From assembly GCA_963708575.1 (NCBI GenBank), contig CAVPTB010000003.1, forward strand, positions 744,001 to 808,000: a stretch of DNA of 64,000 nucleotides, in the 5' to 3' direction. Shown in pieces: positions 52,838 through 62,779 of the stretch. The position numbers were made by a program, and so were the translations under genes. The notes under the pieces are model-generated. The model was given only the letters and a program-made list of their open reading frames with translations. It ran no database searches and had not been told where the DNA came from. Position 1 is the stretch's first letter; each line of letters opens with the position of its first letter. Source of the DNA: DASVWZ01 sp963708575. GTDB lineage: Bacteria; Acidobacteriota; Terriglobia; Terriglobales; Acidobacteriaceae.

Positions 52838-55397
52838 CGTTTTCTCCATCCAGATAAAAAGTGGACGCACCGTCCAGATCGGTGCGGTAGGTGTGTACGC
52901 CCGCGTTGCTTAGCCTGTCCAGGACTTCGTGGCGAGGGTGTCCGTAAACGTTGTGGGCGCCGACCGAGATCACGGCAAAGCTGGGGTGCACAGCGGCTAG
53001 CAGCTCGGGAATGGTGGACGTTGCACTGCCGTGATGCGCGATTTTCAGTAGGTCCGCGTGGGGCTGCAGGCGGACCATGCGACGTTCAGCTTCCTTTTCG
53101 GCATCTCCCTCCAACAAAGCGGTTGTGTTTTTGTAAGTGACCGACATGACCAGAGAGTCGTCGTTGGGCCGCCAGGCTCGGCTGATTTCGTTGCGCTCGG
53201 GCGCGAGGACATGGAACTGCAGCGGGCCGCTTGGGAAGCGGTCCCCAGCTTTTCGCAAGCGCACTGGGATGTGAAGGTCTTGGGCTTCGGAGAGAAGCTT
53301 ATTTAATTCCGGGCTGGGGGTATCGACTCCGAGCCAAATTTCCTGAGGGTGAAAGTTTGCGAGAATCGCGCTCATTCCGCCGATGTGGTCGGCATGGGCA
53401 TGGGAGACGGCGACGGTGTCAATGCGGCGAATGCCGCGCGACCAGAGGTAAGGAGAGACAACATCTTCGCCGATGTCGAGGTCGGAGTGCATCCAGTGCG
53501 GAATGCCACCCGCGTCGATGAGAAGAGTCTTGCCCTCGGGGGAGACCAGCAGAATCGAGTCACCTTCGCCAACATCGATGGCGGTGACCTCAAGAACGCC
53601 GGGACGAAGCCGAGGATGGGGTGGCACGAAGACCCAAGCGGCGCTGGCAAAGAGCGCGGCGAGTCCTAACGCGGCGAGGAGCGGTCGGCGGCGGGCGAAC
53701 AGAATGGCGAGCGCGATGCCCGAGGTCGCCACGATTATGTCAACGAGAGTCGGCGAGGGCAGACGAATGTCGGAGATATGAAAGCGTCCCATCCCGTGGA
53801 CCGATCCGGACATAGTTTGCACCGCGATTCCCGCGACGAGCGCTGGAAACCCGGCTGCGATGAGTGAGAAGTGCCCGATCCCCAGCGCCAGCATCGCAGA
53901 CACCATGGCGATTTGGGTTAAGGGGACAGCGAGAATATTCGCGGGTAGCGAAACCAAGGTCGCGCGATGGAAATAGAAGGCCATTGGCAGGGTGAAGCCT
54001 ACTTGAATCACGAGCGAGACGATCAGGAATTCGCAAGCGAGTAGAAACCATCGAGCACAAGTAGAAAAGAGGATGCGAGGAAGACGCTCTCCGCAGAAGA
54101 GGCTGAGGCGCTCCATGATCATACGCAGATCGAGACGAAACTGTGCAAGCCGCGGAGAGAGAGCGAAGTCATAGCTCGTGGAATCGATGTTTCGCAGAGC
54201 ACTGAGGAGTGGCCGGACCGTGCGATCGAGCAATGGTGTGCCGATGCCTACGATGATCAAGACGCACAGAAAACTTAGCTGAAAGCTGGCAGTACTGAGC
54301 GAGGCTGGGTCAATCACGAGCAGAGCAATGGCAGCGGCACCAAGGGTGTTGAGCGAAGAACGGTCGCGGTAAAGCAGCCGGGTCACGAGGTAGATCACCA
54401 ACATCAAAGTGGCACGCCAGACCGGGACTCCGACATCGGTAAGCCACGCATAGGCCAACGTAACGGCGATGGTAGCGATACTGGCAGCGAAGTTGCCGAG
54501 ACGCAGCCGGCGCATGATCCAGAAGATGAAGACCGCAAGAATGCCAACTTTCAATCCGGAGATGACCAGCACGTGATAAGTTCCGGTGCGTTGGAAGTCG
54601 GTTAAGAGCCGCCGGCCGACGAATTCGTTTTCTCCGATCAGCAGGGCGTCGAGAAGAGCAGCCTGGTTCTCCGGCCAGAGCGTGTGGATTTCGTCAAGCA
54701 GATGGCGGCGAAGTTGCGTTCGCCAAAATTCGGTGCGCGTGCCGGCGACGCCGGGCAGCACGGTGATGTTGTCGATCTTCGAAGACGCCAGGGCGGGTAT
54801 TCCCTGGTCAGCTAGAAAAGTTTGGTAGTCGAATGATCCGGGATTGCGGAAATTGTGGGGAGGGTAGACTTTTGCTGGTAAGCGCAGGCGATCTCCGTAG
54901 TGGAACTGGCGCATCGGTTCTGGAGATGGCTCAGGTTCGCCGGCATGGAGAGCCTTGCCGTAAATGCTCAAACGGATGTGCGATCGTGACGGAGAAGATA
55001 CATTTTCGCTGGCGATATCTTCGAGTTCGAGATCGATCCGCTGTTGGGTGTCGGCCGCGATCTGTTGGGGAGTTCCTTCCTTGATGACGTGCCCAGTGAG
55101 AATGACCTCGTGGCCGTCAGCGAAGTTGAGAACGCTGCGATCAGATTCGACGTGAGGCGGGCGTAGTTGCGTGACCAACGCGCCGGCCGACAATAGTGCG
55201 AAGAGTACGGCAGCGCTTGCGCACTGGGGACGTCGCTTTCGCCAATAAGTTGCGGCGGTCAGAAAAATTGCGACGGCAGCGAGCCACCATAAGAGTGGCC
55301 GCCAGGCATAAGCTCCGAGGGTTAAGCCAGAGGAATAGGCGAGTGCGGCCCAGAATAGCGGACAGCGCCGAGACCTGGGAGCGCGAGCGCCCGGCAC
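52812..55397 (-). CDS. comEC: ComEC/Rec2 DNA uptake channel protein
   Basis: An 861-residue membrane protein for uptake of single-stranded DNA. It has an N-terminal OB-like domain (DUF4131; HEVILTGHVIKEGTPQQIA), the Competence domain with many helices (ALLIGENEFVGRRLLTDFQR, YHVLVISGLKVGILAVFIFW), and a C-terminal metallo-beta-lactamase domain (VTAIDVGEGDSILLVSPEGK, VSHAHADHIGGMSAIL, HHGSATSTIPELL). GTG 55397 is preferred because earlier in-frame starts up to 55547 would overlap the rlmD end by more than 130 bases. The other competence genes are elsewhere. Confidence 0.9.
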   Translation of the reverse strand: MPGARAPRSRRCPLFWAALAYSSGLTLGAYAWRPLLWWLAAVAIFLTAATYWRKRRPQCASAAVLFALLSAGALVTQLRPPHVESDRSVLNFADGHEVILTGHVIKEGTPQQIAADTQQRIDLELEDIASENVSSPSRSHIRLSIYGKALHAGEPEPSPEPMRQFHYGDRLRLPAKVYPPHNFRNPGSFDYQTFLADQGIPALASSKIDNITVLPGVAGTRTEFWRTQLRRHLLDEIHTLWPENQAALLDALLIGENEFVGRRLLTDFQRTGTYHVLVISGLKVGILAVFIFWIMRRLRLGNFAASIATIAVTLAYAWLTDVGVPVWRATLMLVIYLVTRLLYRDRSSLNTLGAAAIALLVIDPASLSTASFQLSFLCVLIIVGIGTPLLDRTVRPLLSALRNIDSTSYDFALSPRLAQFRLDLRMIMERLSLFCGERLPRILFSTCARWFLLACEFLIVSLVIQVGFTLPMAFYFHRATLVSLPANILAVPLTQIAMVSAMLALGIGHFSLIAAGFPALVAGIAVQTMSGSVHGMGRFHISDIRLPSPTLVDIIVATSGIALAILFARRRPLLAALGLAALFASAAWVFVPPHPRLRPGVLEVTAIDVGEGDSILLVSPEGKTLLIDAGGIPHWMHSDLDIGEDVVSPYLWSRGIRRIDTVAVSHAHADHIGGMSAILANFHPQEIWLGVDTPSPELNKLLSEAQDLHIPVRLRKAGDRFPSGPLQFHVLAPERNEISRAWRPNDDSLVMSVTYKNTTALLEGDAEKEAERRMVRLQPHADLLKIAHHGSATSTIPELLAAVHPSFAVISVGAHNVYGHPRHEVLDRLSNAGVHTYRTDLDGASTFYLDGENVIPQASQH

Positions 55398-55414
55398 ATA
55401 CGGCCGCCCAGGAT

Positions 55415-56713
55415 TTATCGGGCTAGATTGAAGATGCTTTCCAGATGAAAGGTCTGCGGGAAGAGATCCAACAGGTGCGCTTGCTCGATCCGATAACCCG
55501 CCTGGAGCAGGCCGGCTAAGTCGCGAGAGAGAGTCGCGGGATCGCATGACACATAGGTGAGCCGAGGAGCGTTCAGGTTCAAGAGGCCGCGAACGACGGC
55601 GTCACCGAGTCCGTTGCGAGGCGGATCGACCACCACCAAATCGGGATTCAACTTGGAGGCAGGGCTCCGCAGAAATTGGTCCGTCGTGGCCCGCACCGGC
55701 TTCACATTCGCAGGAGAATTGTAGGCAAGATCGGCAAAGGAAATCGGTGACGGCTCTACCGCAATGACCTGTGCAAAACCTGCGGCCAGGGCGGTCGAGA
55801 AGAGGCCTGCGCCAGCGTAGAGGTCCAAAGCAGTTGCGCCCTTGGCGTCGCGGATTACGGTGTCGATCATTTCGCCGATCAGGTGGCGATTCACCTGAAA
55901 GAAAGATCCAGCACTGACGCGATAGGAGTGAGGGCCGACGTTGTAGTTCAGTTCGGGCGAGCCCACGGTGACTGTCGACTTGGGTTCGGCCGGGGAGTGG
56001 GATGCGGTGCTGGCTTTGAATACCACTGCGCCGGAAATCTCGGGCATGGCAGTCTTCAGATCTTCGGCACACTGCCGCAAATTGCTGCGAGTGGCGTCTT
56101 GGGCACAATACAGTTCGAGAAGCAATTGCGAGTCTTCGGCGTTGGCGGCGATCTCGATCTCCAATGCTTCTTTGACGAACCGGCCGGCTTTTCCGAATTC
56201 CCAGAGCGCCGCGATCGTGCGATTGATCAGCGGAGAACTGATGGGGCACTCTGCTACCGCCAGCAATTCGTGGGAGTCCATCTTGTAATAACCGAGAGCG
56301 AATTCCGGCTGAGTCTGGATTTTGAGGCGAGTGCGGTTGCGGTAGTTCCAAGGCGGCGAAGGATGGATCTTCAGCTCGACTGGCAAGTCGATCCTGGCCA
56401 GGCGGCGAAGATTTTCATTCAGGATCGAAGCTTTGGTTTCAAGCTGCTGCTGGTATGTCATGTGCTGGTACTGGCAGCCGCCACAGCGTTGAAAGTATGG
56501 GCAAGAGGGCTTAATTCGGTGAGGCGAAGGCTGCAAGACAGAATTGAGCCGGGCGCGCGCGAAGCTCTTTTTTTGCTCGATCAGGTTGGCGTCGACTATT
56601 TCGCCGGGCAAGACAAATGGGACGAAGACGGTTTTGCCGGGACCTTTGTCGTCGGCCTCGAGGCGAGCCAGTCCGTCGCCTCCGTACACGAGTTTGTCGA
56701 TGGTGAGATTCAA
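55415..56713 (-). CDS. rlmD: 23S rRNA (uracil-C5)-methyltransferase RlmD-type
   Basis: A 432-residue m5U methyltransferase. The N-terminal TRAM domain (about 1-60) is followed by a 4Fe-4S cluster motif CPYFQRCGGC (C71, C77, C80), with a fourth Cys near 158 (AECPISS). The SAM site is ALDLYAGAGLFS, and the catalytic Cys is in YVSCDPATLSRDL. It methylates U1939 or a related uridine of 23S rRNA; assignment within the RlmD/RlmC/TrmA group is by the cluster and length. It lies upstream of comEC on the same strand. Confidence 0.91.
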   Translation of the reverse strand: MNLTIDKLVYGGDGLARLEADDKGPGKTVFVPFVLPGEIVDANLIEQKKSFARARLNSVLQPSPHRIKPSCPYFQRCGGCQYQHMTYQQQLETKASILNENLRRLARIDLPVELKIHPSPPWNYRNRTRLKIQTQPEFALGYYKMDSHELLAVAECPISSPLINRTIAALWEFGKAGRFVKEALEIEIAANAEDSQLLLELYCAQDATRSNLRQCAEDLKTAMPEISGAVVFKASTASHSPAEPKSTVTVGSPELNYNVGPHSYRVSAGSFFQVNRHLIGEMIDTVIRDAKGATALDLYAGAGLFSTALAAGFAQVIAVEPSPISFADLAYNSPANVKPVRATTDQFLRSPASKLNPDLVVVDPPRNGLGDAVVRGLLNLNAPRLTYVSCDPATLSRDLAGLLQAGYRIEQAHLLDLFPQTFHLESIFNLAR

Positions 56714-56729
56714 GGGAGTCTTTAACAGA

Positions 56730-57440
56730 TTACATGTAGAAGAGGCTCAAGCGGGGAAGGCCATACTTTTCCAGCAGACGTTTGTGGATGTATTGCTTCT
56801 GCAATTGATCGATCTGGGCGGCTTGCATCTTGCGACGATAGGGCGCCAAGTCGCGATCGGCTTCGGTGCGGACGGCGACAATGTCATCGTCAGGCGTAGC
56901 GGCTAACAATATGGCAAACAGTTTTTCCTCGGCGACGGTCAGGCGACGTTCCAGATCTTCGAGGCGTGGCAAGGTTTTGGCAGATTCCAGTTCTGCCGCC
57001 AGTTCCCGCAGGGTGGCGGAAGTTTCCCGCGCCAGTGGAGCTGCGGAAACGCCGCTTCGCTCCGGCAACTTTGCGGAATCGAGCTGCTGGGCATTGCGGC
57101 GCAGGAATACGCAGATTTCCGCCGCATGAAATCCGGCCGGAGAATTGGTTGATCTTTCGGCGGGATTTGCTCCGACAGCGGCTTCCTTCATATCTTCGGC
57201 GGCGGTCAGGACCTCCTGCGCACAAAATGCCAGGCTGTTGACCTTCCGCGATTTTGTGGGACGCTGGTCGTAGCGGTCAAAGGCAGCTTCTATGCCACGG
57301 AGAACGGCTTCGAGAGGTATACCCGCGTCTTTCCAAGTTTCAATGAGTGCCCAATCGAGCGGCGATAGTGTGCTGATGCTGCCGCGGCGACGCTGGTAGT
57401 GTTCCTCGATTTCGGTGAAGTAGTTGAAATAATTTTCCAC
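56730..57440 (-). CDS. Conserved-looking hypothetical protein
   Basis: Encodes 236 residues. The N-terminal half (MENYFNYFTEIEEHYQRRRG, LSPLDWALIETWKDAGIPLEAVLRGIEAAFDR; first 20 residues of that segment: LSPLDWALIETWKDAGIPLE) is a helical domain with the look of a DNA-binding or replication-linked module such as DnaD-like proteins, but I cannot confirm that. A variable Ala/Arg-rich link and a coiled-coil-like end (LEDLERRLTVAEEKLFAILL) follow. It is 17 bases upstream of rlmD and 5 bases downstream of coaX, so it belongs to that operon. I do not recognise it. Confidence 0.62.
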   Translation of the reverse strand: MENYFNYFTEIEEHYQRRRGSISTLSPLDWALIETWKDAGIPLEAVLRGIEAAFDRYDQRPTKSRKVNSLAFCAQEVLTAAEDMKEAAVGANPAERSTNSPAGFHAAEICVFLRRNAQQLDSAKLPERSGVSAAPLARETSATLRELAAELESAKTLPRLEDLERRLTVAEEKLFAILLAATPDDDIVAVRTEADRDLAPYRRKMQAAQIDQLQKQYIHKRLLEKYGLPRLSLFYM

Positions 57441-57445
57441 GGGAC

Positions 57446-58357
57446 TTAGCGAGCTTTTCCGGTGGAGGACTTGGCAGACGGGCGCTCGGCAGTGGAGCGA
57501 AGCGTAGGGGAAGTGGCGGGTTCGCGGGCAGGCTTGCCGGAGGAGTTGCGTTCCCAGATAATGCGCAATCCTTCGAGCGTAAGAAAATCGTCGACATGCT
57601 TGATGTACTTCGAGGCGGTGCCGATCAGGTTAGCGAGACCTCCGGTGGCGAGAACTTTGGTGTCGGCGCCCATTTCAGAGAGAAGCAGTTCGAGAATTCC
57701 GTCGACCAAGCCGAGATATCCGTAGTAGAGCCCAGACTGCAGGCTGGCAACCGTGTTGGTGCCGATGATGCGTGGGGGCTTGCGAATGTCGACGCGCGGC
57801 AGACGGGCGGTGCGGGCGAACAGGGCGTCGGCGGAAATTTTAATGCCGGGGCAAATCACGCCGCCTTGATATTCACCTTTGGCGGTGACACAGTCGAAGG
57901 TAGTCGCGGTACCGAAGTCGACCGCGATGCACGGGCCACCGTATTTTTCGAAAGCGGCGACTGAATTAACGATGCGATCCGCACCAACCTCGGCGGGATT
58001 TTCGTAGAGAACCGGCATGCCGGTCTTGATGCCGGGGCCGATGAACAGCGGCTTGGTGTTGAAATAACGCTCGCAAACCTGGCGCAAGGTGGAATCGAGC
58101 GGCGGGACGACGGAAGAGATCACGATGCCATGGATGCCCTTCACCTCAATGTTGTCCATGGCAAAAAGATTGCGGAAGAGGACGCCGTATTCGTCGACAG
58201 TCTGGGTGGCGACGGTGGCCACGCGCCAGTTCGCGGCTAGCAACTCGTAGCGAGCATGTGATGTTGGATTCTGCGCTTTTGCGGGCGGAAGCTTGGCGAC
58301 TCGGGCAAAGACGCCGAGCACGGTATTGGTATTGCCGACGTCGATGACGAGAAGCAT
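57446..58357 (-). CDS. coaX: Type III pantothenate kinase
   Basis: A 303-residue enzyme that starts coenzyme A synthesis by phosphorylating pantothenate. The ATP-site DVGNTNTVLGVF, GADRIVNSVAAF and DFGTATTFD are intact. The usual length is about 255; the last 45 residues (from about SSGKPAREPATSP) are Ser/Pro/Lys-rich and look disordered. It sits just upstream of the hypothetical gene and directly downstream of birA, five bases apart, so birA-coaX form a unit. Confidence 0.94.
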   Translation of the reverse strand: MLLVIDVGNTNTVLGVFARVAKLPPAKAQNPTSHARYELLAANWRVATVATQTVDEYGVLFRNLFAMDNIEVKGIHGIVISSVVPPLDSTLRQVCERYFNTKPLFIGPGIKTGMPVLYENPAEVGADRIVNSVAAFEKYGGPCIAVDFGTATTFDCVTAKGEYQGGVICPGIKISADALFARTARLPRVDIRKPPRIIGTNTVASLQSGLYYGYLGLVDGILELLLSEMGADTKVLATGGLANLIGTASKYIKHVDDFLTLEGLRIIWERNSSGKPAREPATSPTLRSTAERPSAKSSTGKAR

Positions 58358-58362
58358 AGAAT

Positions 58363-59421
58363 TTATTTCGCTCTCACTGTTCCGCTTAGGACCGTGTGTA
58401 ATCCCTGGTCGGTTCGGACCCGCAGGAATCCACGCTCGTCGAGCCCTTCGGTAATGCCGTCAAATCCGTCCTTCTCTTCCACGTGAACGTGCTTGCCGAA
58501 GACCGAGGAAGAATGCTCCTGAAAGCGCCGCAAAATCGAGGCGTGCGCGTCAGGGTCCTCCTGCAAATTGCGATACTCGCGGTCTAGGGATTTTAGCAAA
58601 GCACCACAGAGTTCCACGCGCGACCATTCCGTTCCGGTGGCAACGCGCAGGGAGGTGGCGATGGGCGCGAGATCGGGAGGGAACGAATCCTGGTTGACGT
58701 TGATACCGATTCCAACCACCACGTGTTTTACCCTTGTGACCTCTGCGCTCATTTCGGTGAGGATTCCGCAGAATTTTTTTCCGCGTATGAGCAGATCGTT
58801 GGGCCATTTGAGATCGGGGTCGGAACGGGGATCAATCTCCTGAATTGCTGTTCGTACGGCGAGCCCGCTAGCCAGAGCCAGTACGAGAACTTCGGAAGGC
58901 GGCAAAGTAGGGCGGAGCACGACCGAGCAATAAATTCCTACAGAGCGTGCAGAGTGCCATTGATGGTCGCCGCGGCCGCGACCGGCGGTCTGTTGTTCGG
59001 CCACGAAGACGCTGCCTTCGGGGGCGCCAGCGGCGGCGGATTCCATGGCGGTGCTGTTGGTGGATCCTATTTTGTAGAAGTGGTGGAGGTGTTTGGCAAA
59101 AATCGTTCCAGTCAGCAGTGGGGCGAGAATGTCGGGCAACAACAGGTCCGGCATGGCCTTCAATTGATAGCCAGTGGCGGGGTGGCCCTGGATATCGACG
59201 CCGAGTTCTCGCAGCTGCTGGATCAGCCGCCAGACTTCGGAGCGGCCGGTGCCGATTTCCGAAGCGATTTTGGTGCCACTGACCACAACCGTGGCGTAGC
59301 TGGTGAGCAGGCGCACGATGCGGCCGAGACGCGCGTCGGTCTGGGCTGTGAGGACCTCCGACGGAGAATCCGGACGGCTGCGGAATTTTGTGGCCGTGTT
59401 GATGGCCAAATTATGAAGCAA
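58363..59421 (-). CDS. birA: Biotin--[acetyl-CoA-carboxylase] ligase with HTH
   Basis: A 352-residue ligase that activates biotin with ATP and attaches it to AccB. The N-terminal 100 residues include a winged-helix (RIVRLLTSYATVVVSGTKIA, GRSEVWRLIQQLRELG), so this is a BirA of the bifunctional type that may also repress biotin genes. The catalytic domain has the biotin-binding loop GRGRGDHQW and KWPNDLLIRGKKFCGIL. The C-terminal SH3-like domain follows. It supports the accB/accC genes in this window. Confidence 0.93.
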   Translation of the reverse strand: MLHNLAINTATKFRSRPDSPSEVLTAQTDARLGRIVRLLTSYATVVVSGTKIASEIGTGRSEVWRLIQQLRELGVDIQGHPATGYQLKAMPDLLLPDILAPLLTGTIFAKHLHHFYKIGSTNSTAMESAAAGAPEGSVFVAEQQTAGRGRGDHQWHSARSVGIYCSVVLRPTLPPSEVLVLALASGLAVRTAIQEIDPRSDPDLKWPNDLLIRGKKFCGILTEMSAEVTRVKHVVVGIGINVNQDSFPPDLAPIATSLRVATGTEWSRVELCGALLKSLDREYRNLQEDPDAHASILRRFQEHSSSVFGKHVHVEEKDGFDGITEGLDERGFLRVRTDQGLHTVLSGTVRAK

Positions 59422-59478
59422 AGCGCGAGCGACTACAATCGCAGCCGCGCGAAATCATCGGTCAAAAGGGCTAGAGAC

Positions 59479-61803
59479 TCATTGCGCAGTCTCGGTGAAG
59501 GTCACGGCTGGATGCCCGAGTCCGAACGGGCCCTCGGCCTTGACGTGAACGGTTCCAGGATTTTGTGGCAGGGTCAGCACGACCGGCGCGTTGCCGGATG
59601 CGTCGGTGGTGACCATGCGGCCGGAAAGAGAGCCCGCATCGGTGGTGAAGAGTATGGTGGCTCCGGGGGCGCTTCCGCCCGATCTTCCGGGCTTCAAGGT
59701 GACGGAGAGATTCAACTGAGTTCCTGTGCCGCCTTTTTGATTGTCACCCTGCTTGGCGAGGGAGGCCGGAGGATTGCCGACCAAAATCCATCCATTCTGT
59801 TGCTGGGCGACGCCCGAGTCGTCGGTGCTGGGAACGGTGAAGTGGTAGAAACCGGGCGTCTTTCCGGCGGCCACGGTAATGCTGCCGTTCTGCCCGGATT
59901 TGAGAGTTCCTTGAGTGACGGTGAGGGTGATTCCGCTGTCGAATTGAGGCGTGCCCAGCGTGACGGTGCCTCCGCCAGAGAGGATTTTCGGGGAGAGCGT
60001 GACTTTTCCGTTGGCGGGCAGCATGGTTGTGTCGGGATTCAGGTCCCACTCGGCGCTGGGAAGTTGTTGCATCGAGCCGCTGACGACCAGCAAGGTCGCC
60101 GTGTACGGTGCGACCTTCACGGTGGAAGACCAGGCATGCGGCTTGGAAGCGACGATCTGATTTGGAGTCTTCGGCGAAAGGGTATAGGACGTCACCTGGC
60201 CGGGTTTAAAACCGTTCAATGCGAACTGTGTGGAAACTGAATTGTGCGGGTCTTTGTTCAGCGCCATCACGGTAAGAGTTGTTCCAGCGCTGTTGACAGC
60301 GGCATAGCTGCTGAACAAATTGGGATTGGCGTCGTTGGTATCGGATACTGAAATGGGAGCGAAGGTGTGGTGCTGGCCATCGTAATTCGCGTATAGCTTC
60401 AATGCCTGGTAGTTCGGATTCGCTGGATCGGGCGCAGTCCAACGAGAGGCAAGATAGGCGCGTTCGCGTCCGAGAATGCCATAGGCATCGGCGTCGCCAA
60501 GAGCGGTTGAATAGTCGGATTCACCGGCGAAGGCTGCGCTCCACTCGGTCACGGTGAGCGGCGTGCCCGGATAGATCATGTTCACCATCGCACGCATGCG
60601 CGGCAGACGAAAGGGAGTTCGCTTTTTTGGTTGTATGAAGGTTGCCCATTTCTGGTTGATGCTTCCGGACTCACTGACGTACGTAGGGTCCCAATAGTCC
60701 CGGTAGATGCGGACGGCCAAGGCCTGCTTCTGGGCTTGCGTCCATGTGGAAGTATCGGGGCTATCCGGATAGGCGTGGATATCGAACAAATCGAGCGATC
60801 GGGTTCCGGCGACTTTATCCTGCCAGTAGACTTCGTTCAGCCACCAGGGCAGGAAGTCGTTTCCGGCGTGCGCGCTTTTATCGTTGTTATCGGCGCCATT
60901 CCAGTAAAACCACCAGCAGCAACTCACCGGGCCGAGGCGAATCGCGTTCGCGTCCCAGCCTTTCAAGGCACGGGCTTCCGCGATGTAGGTGTCGCGCAGT
61001 TCGTCATAGGCCGACGGATTGGGGTGGACATCGCGATGCGTCCCGCCCCAAATGTCGATCTCGTTGTCCATATTGTAGAAGTGGGGCGCACTGCCGAATG
61101 CCGTGGCCAGCGCGGCGGCCCACTGATTGCGATAGACCGTGCCCGGCGGATCACCATTCTGCGGCGAGTCTTTGAGGGGAACATTGGCATCGTTGGGATC
61201 GTTGCCGGTAATGTCGGTGGCGCAGTCGGTCTTGACGCCGTCGCCGTCATCGGAGTTATAAGGATTTACGGCGCACTGCGCACCATACTTCGCGACAGAG
61301 AAACTGTAGGCGCTGCCGTCACTCACGTCTTTCGCCACCCAGTCGAGCATCACCATCGTCATTAGGGGATTGCTGCCGGCGGCTTTGACGTCCCGAATAT
61401 ATTTTGCGGAATCGGAGTCGCCGATTTCGGTGTAGCCGTAATCTCCGAAATACCAGTCGGCAGCAGCATTGTTGGTTCCGGCTTGCCAGTTGTAGCGCGA
61501 AGTTGCATTGCCGCCCCAGCGCACTACGGTCATTCCACTGTCGGTGATTGTGGCGGCGTCTTTCGGGTAACTTCCACCGTAAACGTACGGGCTGATAGTG
61601 TGCCGGTTGGCGAGCGCATCAATCGTGACGTTGACTGTGTGAAGCGTGGGCGTTTCGCTATGGGAGCTCTTTGCGGCTGTTTGAACGGCGGCAGGCGCGC
61701 TGTTTGCGGGAGGAGAGGATTGCAACCGCGTGTCGGGAGATTTTCCGGCGAGCGGGATTGCGAACGTGAGCAGGGCGAATGCGAACCGAACGGGGTGGTT
61801 CAT
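59479..61803 (-). CDS. Secreted glycoside hydrolase family 44 protein
   Basis: A 774-residue exported protein. After a signal peptide (FAFALLTFAIPLAG) and a Ser/Ala-rich link, the GH44 domain spans about 60-580. Landmarks are VYGGSYPKDAATITDSGMTV, VRWGGNATSRYNWQ, the acid/base E248 in NMDNEIDIW, and the nucleophile E420 in VTEWSAAF. The C-terminal region (about 590-774) has two beta-sandwich-like segments. GH44 enzymes are endoglucanases or xyloglucanases, so plant-polymer degradation is likely. It is between birA and nadC, unrelated genes, and on its own. Confidence 0.88.
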   Translation of the reverse strand: MNHPVRFAFALLTFAIPLAGKSPDTRLQSSPPANSAPAAVQTAAKSSHSETPTLHTVNVTIDALANRHTISPYVYGGSYPKDAATITDSGMTVVRWGGNATSRYNWQAGTNNAAADWYFGDYGYTEIGDSDSAKYIRDVKAAGSNPLMTMVMLDWVAKDVSDGSAYSFSVAKYGAQCAVNPYNSDDGDGVKTDCATDITGNDPNDANVPLKDSPQNGDPPGTVYRNQWAAALATAFGSAPHFYNMDNEIDIWGGTHRDVHPNPSAYDELRDTYIAEARALKGWDANAIRLGPVSCCWWFYWNGADNNDKSAHAGNDFLPWWLNEVYWQDKVAGTRSLDLFDIHAYPDSPDTSTWTQAQKQALAVRIYRDYWDPTYVSESGSINQKWATFIQPKKRTPFRLPRMRAMVNMIYPGTPLTVTEWSAAFAGESDYSTALGDADAYGILGRERAYLASRWTAPDPANPNYQALKLYANYDGQHHTFAPISVSDTNDANPNLFSSYAAVNSAGTTLTVMALNKDPHNSVSTQFALNGFKPGQVTSYTLSPKTPNQIVASKPHAWSSTVKVAPYTATLLVVSGSMQQLPSAEWDLNPDTTMLPANGKVTLSPKILSGGGTVTLGTPQFDSGITLTVTQGTLKSGQNGSITVAAGKTPGFYHFTVPSTDDSGVAQQQNGWILVGNPPASLAKQGDNQKGGTGTQLNLSVTLKPGRSGGSAPGATILFTTDAGSLSGRMVTTDASGNAPVVLTLPQNPGTVHVKAEGPFGLGHPAVTFTETAQ

Positions 61804-61900
61804 GGAGAGGGCCTCCGTATCCGGTAACTGTAATCCTTATCCGAAGGCAGAAGCCACACGGAGGTACATTGGGGAAATTTGCGGATTGCAGCGGCCGCGG

Positions 61901-62779
61901 TTATGCGGGATTGACGCGCATGCTCAAATCGACGGCGGGCGCGGAGTGAGTGAGAGCTCCGACCGAAATGAAGTCGACCCCGGTCTCGGCATAGCCGCGC
62001 ACGTTGTCGAGATTGACTCCGCCGGAAACTTCCAGAGGGATACGGCGCCCGACTTGTGAGCAAAGTTCGACAGCTTTCTTCACGGTTTCGGCCGACATGT
62101 TGTCGAGGAGAATCGCCTCCGCTCCGTGGGAGAGCGCTTGCTCGAGCTCGTCGAGCGAGCGGACTTCGATTTCGATGATTTGTTCGCCGCGACGATTCCG
62201 GACAGCTTTTTCGAGCGCGGGAACGACTCCTCCGGCGAGAGCGATGTGATTGTTCTTGATCAACACGCCATCGGAGAGGTCAAGACGATGATTCTGTCCG
62301 CCGCCGCAACGCACTGCATATTTATCGAGAGTGCGCAGGCCGGGAGCGGTTTTGCGGGTGTCGAGAATGCGCGCCTTGGTGCCCGACACGGCGTCGACGA
62401 ACTTGCGCGTAAGGGTGGCGATACCTCCCATGCGTTGCAGCAGGTTCAGGATGACGCGCTCGCAGGAGAGCAGTACTCGGGCATTGTGGCGAATGACGGC
62501 GACGGATTGGCCCCTGTGCAGGCGGATTCCGTCGAAGATTTCGGGATGGGTGGTGACCTCGTAATGCGAGGTAACCGCGCCGTCCAGTACGGCGTACACA
62601 TCGAGAATGCGGGCAATGCAGCCGATGCCGGCGAGAATGCTGTCCTGCTTGGCGATGATGGTGGCGGCGGCGAGTTGTCCGGCATCGATGCAGGCGTAGG
62701 AGGTGGCGTCACGGGTGGCGCGATCTTCCTGCAGCGCGTTTTCGAGTACAGCAGTGATACGTCGGCTATTCCAGTCCAT
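61901..62779 (-). CDS. nadC: Nicotinate-nucleotide pyrophosphorylase (carboxylating)
   Basis: A 292-residue enzyme of NAD synthesis that converts quinolinate and PRPP to nicotinate mononucleotide. The active-site segments RILDTRKTAPGLRTLDKYAV and GGGQNHRLDLSDGVLIKNNH are intact, and the LLDNMSAETVKKAVEL and EVSGGVNLDNVRGYAETGVD region closes the barrel. NadA and NadB are not in the window. It follows valS on the same strand, 88 bases apart. Confidence 0.96.
   Translation of the reverse strand: MDWNSRRITAVLENALQEDRATRDATSYACIDAGQLAAATIIAKQDSILAGIGCIARILDVYAVLDGAVTSHYEVTTHPEIFDGIRLHRGQSVAVIRHNARVLLSCERVILNLLQRMGGIATLTRKFVDAVSGTKARILDTRKTAPGLRTLDKYAVRCGGGQNHRLDLSDGVLIKNNHIALAGGVVPALEKAVRNRRGEQIIEIEVRSLDELEQALSHGAEAILLDNMSAETVKKAVELCSQVGRRIPLEVSGGVNLDNVRGYAETGVDFISVGALTHSAPAVDLSMRVNPA

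Noticed and set aside
55398..55547. Earlier in-frame start for comEC at 55547
   Set aside because: It would overlap the rlmD coding end by about 130 bases and gives an Arg/Ser/Pro-rich leader with no ComEC character.
58723..60240. A 505-codon open frame on the plus strand across birA and the GH44 gene
   Set aside because: It is the antisense of two well-supported genes, with no domain and a composition that mirrors their codon bias.
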